DNA of 38,781 nucleotides from a virus, in IMG/VR virus record IMGVR_UViG_3300043419_000648, positions 1 to 38,781 of that record. One strand, written 5' to 3'. A model generated the notes under the pieces. It was not told the DNA's origin, ran no database searches, and worked only from the letters and a program-made list of their open reading frames with translations. Shown in pieces: positions 6,294 through 13,115 of the stretch (position 1 is its first letter; each line of letters opens with the position of its first letter). The position numbers and the translations under genes were made by a program.

Positions 6294-7625
6294 ATGCTAA
6301 GACCATACCAAGAAGAAGCGGCTGACTTTCTGTTTGAGCATGACCGCGCCATGATCCTGGCGCCAGTGGGCGCGGGCAAGACCGCCATCACGCTCACAGC
6401 CATGCAAGACGCCATCCGGGAGGGCGTGGCCCACAGATTCCTCGTGCTGGCCCCCAAGCGCGTCTGTACGGACGTTTGGCCTGTAGAGCAGCCCAAGTGG
6501 GCACCGGCGCTGACGTTAGCCGTCGCCGTCGGCTCGCCCGCCGCCCGTAAGGCAGCGCTGACCGGCCAGGCGCAGGTGGTAGTGACCAACTACGACAATC
6601 TGCAGTGGCTGGCCGAGCAGGATCTGAACTTCGACGCGGTGGTGTTTGATGAACTGACACGGCTCAAGAATCCTTCCGGTAAGAGGTTCAAGGCGCTGCA
6701 CAAGATCCTCGACTGCCCTATCCGCTGGGGTCTGACTGGTTCGTTCACCAGCAACGGTCTGGAGGATTGCTTCGGCCAGTGCAAGATCATCGACCAGACC
6801 CTGCTGGGCCGCAGCAAGGGCGCGTTCCTGCAGCAGTATTTCGTCTGTCTGAACAAGGAGTTTGGCGACTGGACACCGCGCAAGGGCGCACTTGAGCAAG
6901 TCATGGCAAAAATCAGGCCCGCCACCTATCTGCTGCAGGGCGGTCTATACACCAACATGCTGCCGCCGTTGAACACTGTTGAACTGCGCTGCGACATGGA
7001 CCGCACGCAGTACGACAAGATGAAGAAGGACTTCGTGGTGGAGTTCGACAGCCTCACCGCCATCGCCGCCAACGCGGCGGTCGTGACGAGCAAGCTGCAG
7101 CAGATGTCGTCCGGGTTCGTCTACAGCACGACAACTGCGCCTGATTCGGCGCGGCCTGGCAAGTTCACATCCACACAGAACGCAGTGTGGTTCAGCAGTC
7201 ACAAGTTCGACCGGCTTGATGAACTGCTTAACGAAAACCAGCAGGCCAACACTCTGCTGGTCTACAACTACAAGGAAGAACTTGAAGAACTCAAGCGACG
7301 CTACGCCCACCTCACCGTACTGGACGACCCTGACGCCATTGGACGATGGAACGCTGGCAAGGTTCGACTACTGGCAGTGCACCCGAAATCCGCTGGTCAC
7401 GGCCTTAACCTGCAGCACGGAGGCTGCCACATGGTCTTTCTGTCCCTGCCTTGGAGCCTTGAGCTTTACGAGCAGACCGTCGGACGTTTGCACCGCAGCG
7501 GTCAGCGCCATCCCGTCTGGTGCTACCTCCTGATGACCAACAAGACCATCGACGAGCGCATCTGGGCGGCGCTCAACGACAAGCGGGCGATCAGCGACAT
7601 TGCGCTGGAGGAGCTAAAATGGTAA
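6294..7625 (+). CDS. SNF2-family DEAD-box-like helicase
   Basis: This 443-residue protein carries the superfamily 2 motifs in order: a Q-like motif RPYQ at 3-6, Walker A GAGKT at 26-30, the DEAD-box equivalent DELT at 119-122, and motif III GLTGSF near 147. The C-terminal lobe has motif V (SAGHGLNLQ) and motif VI (QTVGRLHRSGQ), as in SNF2 enzymes. Short phage SNF2-type helicases of this size accompany VRR-NUC, DUF2800, polymerase A and primase-helicase genes in many phages. It probably moves or remodels DNA during replication or recombination. Its last codons overlap the next gene. Confidence 0.93.
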   Translation: MLRPYQEEAADFLFEHDRAMILAPVGAGKTAITLTAMQDAIREGVAHRFLVLAPKRVCTDVWPVEQPKWAPALTLAVAVGSPAARKAALTGQAQVVVTNYDNLQWLAEQDLNFDAVVFDELTRLKNPSGKRFKALHKILDCPIRWGLTGSFTSNGLEDCFGQCKIIDQTLLGRSKGAFLQQYFVCLNKEFGDWTPRKGALEQVMAKIRPATYLLQGGLYTNMLPPLNTVELRCDMDRTQYDKMKKDFVVEFDSLTAIAANAAVVTSKLQQMSSGFVYSTTTAPDSARPGKFTSTQNAVWFSSHKFDRLDELLNENQQANTLLVYNYKEELEELKRRYAHLTVLDDPDAIGRWNAGKVRLLAVHPKSAGHGLNLQHGGCHMVFLSLPWSLELYEQTVGRLHRSGQRHPVWCYLLMTNKTIDERIWAALNDKRAISDIALEELKW

Positions 7626-7810
7626 AACTTTACCTTGCGAAACTGAAGGCAGCGAAGAAGGAACGGCGTCAGTGGACGCTGGTCCGCAACCGCGCCGACC
7701 GTGCGCTAGCCAAACTGGACACGCGCATCACAACCTTGGAGAACAAAATTGCACACCTGGCGATCACTCAACAAAGAACTGGCGCTCATGACCGAGCAAC
7801 AGGTGCTTGA
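7619..7810 (+). CDS. Small basic coiled-coil protein (63 aa)
   Basis: The ATG at 7619 overlaps the helicase stop and has GGAGGAGC upstream. The product is almost all helix (LAKLKAAKKERRQWTLV, then LAKLDTRITTLENKIAHL), strongly basic at the N-terminus and with heptad-like leucines near the end. Its position right behind the helicase suggests a helicase partner, but this is inference only. It overlaps the next gene. Confidence 0.6.
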   Translation: MVKLYLAKLKAAKKERRQWTLVRNRADRALAKLDTRITTLENKIAHLAITQQRTGAHDRATGA

Positions 7811-7937
7811 CCTGCTGACACAGGAGCGGCAGGGCGAGAAGCGCCTGTCCGTACTGGAGCGGCTGCACCAGCGCTATACGGCGCTGCGCTCGCTCAGGGA
7901 GCGCCAAGAGTTGCTACGCGAGGCGCGGGCGCTATGA
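7788..7937 (+). CDS. Small charged helical protein (49 aa)
   Basis: An ATG at 7788 lies within the end of the previous gene. The product (MTEQQVLDLLTQER, then RLSVLERLHQRYTALRS, then ERQELLREARAL) is a single long amphipathic helix or helical hairpin with heptad leucines. No family is recognised. Its stop overlaps the DUF3310 start in an ATGA arrangement. Confidence 0.58.
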   Translation: MTEQQVLDLLTQERQGEKRLSVLERLHQRYTALRSLRERQELLREARAL

Positions 7938-8152
7938 GCAGTCTAGACAAGCAAGTGGCCGGCGACCACTACAAGCGCCTGCCTATCCAGCCAATCAAGT
8001 TCATCCACGCCAACGGCATCCCGTTTTGCGAGGCCAACGCGATCAAGTACCTATGTCGTTGGCGGGACAAAGGCGGCATCGCTGATCTGGAGAAGGCCAA
8101 GCACTACATCGAACTGCTGATTGAACTAGAGACTACTTCGCCACGCCCTTGA
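7934..8152 (+). CDS. DUF3310 (SaV-like) protein
   Basis: The 72-residue product shows the DUF3310 signature throughout: QVAGDHYKRLPIQPIKF, then FCEANAIKYLCRWRDKGG, then DLEKAKHYIELLI. The family is very common in phages and is sometimes listed as a nucleotide kinase-like protein, although its reaction is not established. The alpha-helical fold with conserved Y, K, W and R residues may bind nucleotides. It is the last gene of the plus-strand early operon. Its final 20 bases overlap the convergent holin gene, leaving no room for a terminator. Confidence 0.85.
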   Translation: MSSLDKQVAGDHYKRLPIQPIKFIHANGIPFCEANAIKYLCRWRDKGGIADLEKAKHYIELLIELETTSPRP

Positions 8153-8534
8153 TCTTTTCGACCGAGCGCAGGCCACCGATGCCTAGCATGCCGGTGATGA
8201 CCACCCACAGCAGATCGAGGTTGAGTTCGGGCGGTGTGGGCCAGCCCTTCGTTGCGCTGACCCACGCCAGCACGGGCTGGCCGATGGTGGCGTACACGAA
8301 CCCTGCTGCACCGCACCAACCGAATGCTGGCCTCCAGCCACTGACCCAGACCGATGCGTGCTGCGCTTCACGGGCGTTGATCTCAAGCTGCGCGATGATC
8401 TGCTTGAGTTCGCCGTCTGCGGCCATCCGCACCAGTTCTAGTTCAGCGGCTTGCTTGGCTGCGGGGTCAGGCACGAACCGATCCAGCAGGGTCTTGCCGA
8501 TCTCGAAAATGGGGCCGAGCAGCAACGGGTTCAT
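8133..8534 (-). CDS. Holin, GTA 3TM-holin family
   Basis: This 133-residue protein starts with a short amphipathic helix (LLGPIFEIGKTLLDRFV) and a charged helical middle. It then has two clear hydrophobic segments at about 70-92 and 106-122. The signatures SGWRPAFGWCGAAGFVY and the C-terminal GMLGIGGLRSVEKIKGV match the three-transmembrane holin family first described in gene transfer agents. It would form inner-membrane lesions that release the endolysin. Its start overlaps the end of the muramidase gene, a normal lysis pair. It is the last gene of the late operon. Confidence 0.8.
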   Translation of the reverse strand: MNPLLLGPIFEIGKTLLDRFVPDPAAKQAAELELVRMAADGELKQIIAQLEINAREAQHASVWVSGWRPAFGWCGAAGFVYATIGQPVLAWVSATKGWPTPPELNLDLLWVVITGMLGIGGLRSVEKIKGVAK

Positions 8535-9010
8535 GCTTGCTCCATCAGGTCACAGATGCGCCGTGCCCAACCGCGCCCGAACGAGGGCCATGTGGTCAAG
8601 TTGGTCATGAAGCGCAGGCGGCTGGCAAGGACGGCGCGTCGCAGTTGCTCAGGGTCAGCCTGGTGCGCCTTACCCATCGTCTGCGGCCCGATCACGCCAT
8701 CGACGTAGACGCCAAGGGCTTGCTGCAGCCAGCAGATCGACTGCTTCGGGCCTGAGTTCACCGCCGCGTCGAATACGACATAACGCACCTCGGCGGGCAA
8801 CTCGTCAGCGCGGACGGCGTTCCAGTAGTCCTCGCGGTAGATCCGCTTCGCTAGGTCAACCGGCAGGTCACGCATGTCGCCTTTGTAGCCTACCCGACGA
8901 GCCACGCGCTCAGTGATGCCCCAGCGAGTAGCGCCGCCCGGATCGTCCGGGTGATCGACGAAACCGCCTTCGTGCGCTAGGACTTTCTCGACTGCTTGGT
9001 CGAAGTTCAT
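8531..9010 (-). CDS. Endolysin: GH108 muramidase with peptidoglycan-binding domain
   Basis: The 159-residue product opens with the glycoside hydrolase 108 motif: VLAHEGGFVDHPDDPGGATRWGIT, with E14 as the catalytic acid. Residues about 55-110 (DYWNAVRADELP, then VVFDAAVNSGP) are also typical. The C-terminal half has the predicted peptidoglycan-binding region (VDGVIGPQT). There is no signal peptide, so export should depend on the holin. It cleaves the glycan strands of the host wall. It overlaps genes on both sides. Confidence 0.9.
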   Translation of the reverse strand: MNFDQAVEKVLAHEGGFVDHPDDPGGATRWGITERVARRVGYKGDMRDLPVDLAKRIYREDYWNAVRADELPAEVRYVVFDAAVNSGPKQSICWLQQALGVYVDGVIGPQTMGKAHQADPEQLRRAVLASRLRFMTNLTTWPSFGRGWARRICDLMEQA

Positions 9011-9165
9011 CGGATGGACATTACGACGCTGACGAGCAGCATGATGATCGCGCCAGTCGCCGCAAGCAGGATCTGCTCAAGGCGTTTCAGTCGAGCGTTG
9101 ATGCCCGTGTAGCGTTCGGCGCAGACAGCTTCGTGGGTAGACAATCTGTTTTCAACGTCGGACAT
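9007..9165 (-). CDS. Small single-pass membrane protein of the lysis module (52 aa)
   Basis: The ATG at 9165-9163 opens a frame that stops at 9007 and overlaps the endolysin start in an ATGA arrangement. The N-terminal 30 residues are a charged helix (MSDVENRLSTHEAVCAERY, then RLKRLEQ). A single hydrophobic segment follows at about 32-49 (ILLAATGAIIMLLVSVV). This XhlA-like layout (cytoplasmic coiled coil, then one membrane helix) is typical of accessory lysis proteins. Its place beside endolysin and holin supports that role. It is too short for many gene finders. Confidence 0.72.
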   Translation of the reverse strand: MSDVENRLSTHEAVCAERYTGINARLKRLEQILLAATGAIIMLLVSVVMSIR

Positions 9166-9167
9166 GA

Positions 9168-10742
9168 TTATTGAGCAAGAGCGTTTTCGGAGTTAACCAT
9201 CTGATTGGAGTACGCGGGGAAGCCCGCTGCCGCGCCTCGCGCAGTCAACGCCGGTACATTTGCAAACGGTGATTCAAGAACGTTCAACGAACGACCTTGG
9301 CGCATCTGCGCGGCAAGTTCATTCAAAGTTCGTTCACGAATCCGCGTTGACAATCCTTTAGAAGTCAGACCACCAGCAGCAATCAGCGCACCGCCGGGAG
9401 CAACAGCGGTAAAAATCGCAGCCGCCGGTGTCATCGGGGTGAACTTGGCAAAAACATCAAGCACCGCCGTAGTGTTACTGCCCTTGGCCGCTTTCTCAAT
9501 CGCTGCACGTTCGTCAGAAGAAAAAAAACGCATCTTTTTGTCGTTCTTAGCCAACGACGAAAGGGCGGATGCCATTGCCGAGCCGGTGCTATTCGTGGAC
9601 AACTCAGACTTGCGAATGATTTCCTCAAAGATCTCGCTTTTCTTCATCTTGGCGTAGTCCTGCCGCGCCACGTTCCAAGCGTCGATTGCCGACTTGTTGC
9701 CGCCCACGACCGCGCTTGCAGGCGCGTTGAGCAAATAATCGTCGAACTCGTCCATTAAACGGCTAGCAATCAACCGTTCTTGAGGGTCTGCGCTGTTCTT
9801 AGCACCTTGGATAATCTTGCGAAGGGCTTGCAGTTCAGCCGTATCTTTCGGCGTATTTTGCTGCAACTCTCTAAACGCGCTCGCAACCTTGGGGTACGCT
9901 GCTTCAACGTACCCAACGTCCCGGCGAAGTTGCGCGGGTAGCGCACTGATCTTTGCGCCGAACTGCGCCGGGTCCAGTTGGAACCCAGACTGATCAAGGG
10001 TTGCATACGCGGCTTTGGACCGGGCGGTCAGTTCGGCAGAAGTCGGTGCGGCTTCAAGTTTAGCCATTCGAGGACTTACCACCGCTCCGGTAGCGGCACC
10101 GGCAGCAAGGCCCGCCAGTGGGCTTTCGGTCGATTCGCCCACACCTGTAGCGGTCGCCCCTGCTACTGGCGCAACTGCGATCTGTGTGCGGGGCAGTCGG
10201 CTAACCTCTCGACCAATTGTACCGGGAGCGCCTGCCATCCCAGCCATGGCGCGACCAGCAGCGACTTGCGGACCAGCGCCACCCAAAGCCTCGCCGGCGG
10301 CTTCAACCATACGCTCTGCCCGTGTCTCAGGTTGCGGGCCGGGAATCATTGAACGAATGATCTGCGACGGCACGCGGCCTTGCTGGCCGGTAAGTCCGTA
10401 GTACGCCGCCGTAAGCGCGTCCGCAGCAGGGACAGCCAACGATCCAGTCAACGCGCCGATTGCAGCGCCCGGAGGGCCACCAACAACGCCGCCCAGAAGC
10501 CCGCCGGCCGTCGCCCCAATAGCGCCTGGCGCTGCACCCTTGGCGGCAATCCCTGCTAACCGTGCTGTCTGGTCAACGATAGACGGGGCAGGCGCAAGAT
10601 ACGAAAGCACTTCTTGAGGCGAGTACCCGCTCTCAAGCGCCTTGACGACGTTGGGGTTGGATTGCTTTAGATAGCCGGTAATCTCGTCGTCCGAGTATCC
10701 AGCGCGGCGAGCCTGCTCAATCTGGGTGCGAAGATCGGTCAT
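9168..10742 (-). CDS. Putative internal virion (DNA ejection) protein, 524 aa
   Basis: The N-terminus holds two short repeats, AGYSDDEITGYLKQ (about 14-27) and SGYSPQEVLSYLAP (about 39-52). A glycine- and alanine-rich, membrane-compatible stretch follows at about 68-110 (AIGATAGGLLGGVVGG). Residues 220-400 are long charged helices, and another hydrophobic segment lies near 435-465. Proteins of this make-up, near the distal end of P22-like late operons, are usually packed in the head and ejected with the DNA to make a channel through the envelope. The assignment rests on composition and position. Confidence 0.55.
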   Translation of the reverse strand: MTDLRTQIEQARRAGYSDDEITGYLKQSNPNVVKALESGYSPQEVLSYLAPAPSIVDQTARLAGIAAKGAAPGAIGATAGGLLGGVVGGPPGAAIGALTGSLAVPAADALTAAYYGLTGQQGRVPSQIIRSMIPGPQPETRAERMVEAAGEALGGAGPQVAAGRAMAGMAGAPGTIGREVSRLPRTQIAVAPVAGATATGVGESTESPLAGLAAGAATGAVVSPRMAKLEAAPTSAELTARSKAAYATLDQSGFQLDPAQFGAKISALPAQLRRDVGYVEAAYPKVASAFRELQQNTPKDTAELQALRKIIQGAKNSADPQERLIASRLMDEFDDYLLNAPASAVVGGNKSAIDAWNVARQDYAKMKKSEIFEEIIRKSELSTNSTGSAMASALSSLAKNDKKMRFFSSDERAAIEKAAKGSNTTAVLDVFAKFTPMTPAAAIFTAVAPGGALIAAGGLTSKGLSTRIRERTLNELAAQMRQGRSLNVLESPFANVPALTARGAAAGFPAYSNQMVNSENALAQ

Positions 10743-12022
10743 TTTGGCTTAAAGATAGCGTCAAGCGGCGGGCGGCCAGCGGGGGCAGCAGGCGCGGTCA
10801 CTGGCGGTTCTTCAACAGTCAGCGGAATGTTCGTTTTGATGCCCGAAACGTTCTTGTTATGTAATCTGATTACGTTGCGGGCAGCGCGTTCGTTGATGTC
10901 AAGAATGCGCTCAAGCGCCTTGCGGTCCAACGAAATGTTGCCGCCCGCCATCTTTTCGGCGTATTCGCGGTCCGCGTTAGACAAACCTGTGCCGGCACCA
11001 AACTGTTTGATGATTCGACCCACGTTTTGCGCCATATTGGCCGCAAACGCTTGCGTGTTGGCGACCTTATCTTCGGCAAAATTGATGCCCGCTTGATTAA
11101 GCGCCGCGCCGAACTTGGTCAGGTAGTCCGCGCCGAACCCGGTGATGACGCCGCTTTGCAGCAACTGCCGCCCTTGCGCGACCGTATCAATAATCGACCG
11201 TGCATCTTCTGCAACGGTTTTATTTTCCATTACTTGTGTAGCCTGACCCTTACCAAGACCGGCCTCAAAAGCGCTTTGTTGCGGTGGCAAGTTAACGACG
11301 GTCTTTGCTGGTTCAGGCCGCGTCGTCAGCATCTTGATGCGATCCTGAACCGCCGTATACTCGGCGGACCCCGGCGTTAGCTGGCCCAAATACTGTTGAA
11401 GGCGAACGATTTCAGGCTGTGCAAACTCCTCTGGCAGACTCTTACGCAATGCCTCACCCTGCGCCCTAACCCGAGGACTAGGACTCATGACCATGCGTTG
11501 CACCATCTCGCGGTTGACGCCGGGCTGGGCCAATGCATTTACGGGTGCGGGGGCTGCACCTTCCGCCGACGGGGCCATCGCGTTAGCAGGCGCAGGGGCA
11601 GGAACGCCGCCCAAACCAAGACGTTGAGTTTCTCGCTGGTACAAATCTTCTTCGTCCAGTGCCTGCAGCCCCTTCGTCGCATATTGAATCAACGAATCTT
11701 CGCCCGACTGCATACCAAACTGCAGCACTTTCCCCAGTGTCGGACGGTCCAACTTGTAGCCGCCCTGCGCGAGTTGTTCGTTTAGTCCGGTCAGGAACTG
11801 CTGGCGCTCCGCAGCGCGGTCTTGCTTGGCGCGGATGTCCTGCGCTTGAGCCATGCGCTGTTCACGCTGCGCGAGGATGTTTTCGCGCTGTGCGTCCATC
11901 TGCATCATCTGCATTTCGCGCAGACGGTTGCGCTCAGACGCTGCTTCGGCAGCTTCTTGGCCTTGGATAAACCGCTCGCCAATCGACGGCCCTTGCGAAA
12001 GGATGCCAAAGTTCACAGCCAT
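10739..12022 (-). CDS. Putative internal virion protein with N-terminal coiled coil, 427 aa
   Basis: Residues 20-85 form a glutamine-, methionine- and arginine-rich coiled coil (ERNRLREMQMMQMDAQREN). A proline-alanine linker lies at about 137-165. The C-terminal half carries the recognisable phage pattern GAGTGLSNADREYAEKMAGG, followed by an R-rich helix. That C-terminal pattern recurs in large, otherwise unnamed phage virion proteins of podoviruses. With the neighbours on either side it probably belongs to the ejection-protein set, as P22 gp7, gp16 and gp20 do, though I see no direct sequence link to those. It overlaps the 524-residue gene by four bases. Confidence 0.5.
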   Translation of the reverse strand: MAVNFGILSQGPSIGERFIQGQEAAEAASERNRLREMQMMQMDAQRENILAQREQRMAQAQDIRAKQDRAAERQQFLTGLNEQLAQGGYKLDRPTLGKVLQFGMQSGEDSLIQYATKGLQALDEEDLYQRETQRLGLGGVPAPAPANAMAPSAEGAAPAPVNALAQPGVNREMVQRMVMSPSPRVRAQGEALRKSLPEEFAQPEIVRLQQYLGQLTPGSAEYTAVQDRIKMLTTRPEPAKTVVNLPPQQSAFEAGLGKGQATQVMENKTVAEDARSIIDTVAQGRQLLQSGVITGFGADYLTKFGAALNQAGINFAEDKVANTQAFAANMAQNVGRIIKQFGAGTGLSNADREYAEKMAGGNISLDRKALERILDINERAARNVIRLHNKNVSGIKTNIPLTVEEPPVTAPAAPAGRPPLDAIFKPK

Positions 12023-12031
12023 GATGTAGCC

Positions 12032-12745
12032 TTAAGGAAGATTTTCGTCCATGACTGGCATGTATGACGGGCTGGCTTGGTAAATTGGCGCAGTGCCGCC
12101 GCCATACCCACCATAGCCACCATAGTACCGACCGGCCAGCGACGCAATATCGCCAGCACCGCGCTGATACGCGCTGCCTCGGGCCAGCATAGCGTTGGCA
12201 GCGGTCTGACCTTGGCCGATCATTGCATTACCAACATTCGTGGCGTAGTTTGCGCCCGCTTGTCCGAGTTGTTGGGAGGTAGTCTGGCCAACCCCCGCCA
12301 GCGACTGCAGCGGGTTCAGCGCAGCTTCACGCTCAAGTCGATACCGATTAAAAGCATTTTGGTATTCTTGCGAAGCAAGGTCTTGCCCGTATCGTTGGAT
12401 ACCTTTCATCGTCGCGCCGCTGAGTAGACCACCGCGTGCTGCAGCCGACCGCTCCAACGCCTTCATCCCTTCGGATAGGCGAAAGGCGTAGCCCGGATCG
12501 GCTTGGAACTGTTGCATACCGAACGGCGTGTACTGAGTCGCCATCGGGATCAGTTTGTTCAGCGCGGTCATTCCCGCCTGACGCCACGGCTCCTGCAGTT
12601 CAGTTTGGCGCTCAAACATCTCGCGCTGCAATTGCGTAGCGCGGTCAGTAGCAGCGGCGCTCGTGTCGGCAGCGGACTGCGCGGCGCGTGATGAACGACT
12701 AGCGCCAAAGATTGCGGCAGCGGCAGGGATAAGGAACTGGAACAT
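12032..12745 (-). CDS. Putative virion DNA-injection-type protein, 237 aa
   Basis: The start is ATG 12745-12743 (FQFLIPAAAAIFGASRSSRAAQ), with GAGG about nine bases upstream. The frame runs further upstream but lacks a ribosome site there. The N-terminus is hydrophobic, and a glutamine-rich helix follows. The signature DPGYAFRLSEGMKALERSAA, then ARGGLLSGATMKGIQRYGQD, recurs in many tailed phages beside tail and ejection genes. The C-terminus is glycine- and tyrosine-rich (YYGGYGGYGGG). It is probably a minor virion protein that travels with the DNA; the precise role is unknown. Confidence 0.6.
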   Translation of the reverse strand: MFQFLIPAAAAIFGASRSSRAAQSAADTSAAATDRATQLQREMFERQTELQEPWRQAGMTALNKLIPMATQYTPFGMQQFQADPGYAFRLSEGMKALERSAAARGGLLSGATMKGIQRYGQDLASQEYQNAFNRYRLEREAALNPLQSLAGVGQTTSQQLGQAGANYATNVGNAMIGQGQTAANAMLARGSAYQRGAGDIASLAGRYYGGYGGYGGGTAPIYQASPSYMPVMDENLP

Positions 12746-12746
12746 T

Positions 12747-13082
12747 TTAGGTAACCTCGCGTCCACTGGCGCGGATGTTGATCGCTGACGCCGTGCCTGC
12801 AATTGTACTGATGAATCCGCTTGGTGACAGCACCTGTCCGACAAGTTCCGGGAAGGTGTAGGTTTCGCTGGCCTGCAGCGTCTTGGTCTTGACGATCAAG
12901 TTGGCGTTGCTTGCCGAGCCAGCAGCGGTCACCAGGTTCACGCTGATCGTCGCCGCCGAAGCGCTGTAGTTCGTCGCGGTGAACTTGTCGATGATCGTCG
13001 TGACCCCCGCAGCCGTGTACTGCGTTACTTGGGAGTTCTCAGCCGTCTTGGCCGGGATCAGAACTTTTACTGAGACAGCCAT
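12747..13082 (-). CDS. Small beta-sandwich virion protein, 111 aa
   Basis: The product is threonine-, serine- and valine-rich, with alternating hydrophobic strands (MAVSVKVLIPAKTAEN, then TIIDKFTATNYSASAATISV, then TLQASETYTFPEL). This pattern fits an Ig-like or decoration-type beta sandwich, common among small tail or head proteins. It sits between the S74 tailspike gene and the injection-type protein gene. No specific family is identified. Confidence 0.6.
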   Translation of the reverse strand: MAVSVKVLIPAKTAENSQVTQYTAAGVTTIIDKFTATNYSASAATISVNLVTAAGSASNANLIVKTKTLQASETYTFPELVGQVLSPSGFISTIAGTASAINIRASGREVT

Positions 13083-13115
13083 ATTAAGTCCTTAAATTTA
13101 TCGAGCGGGGTGGGG

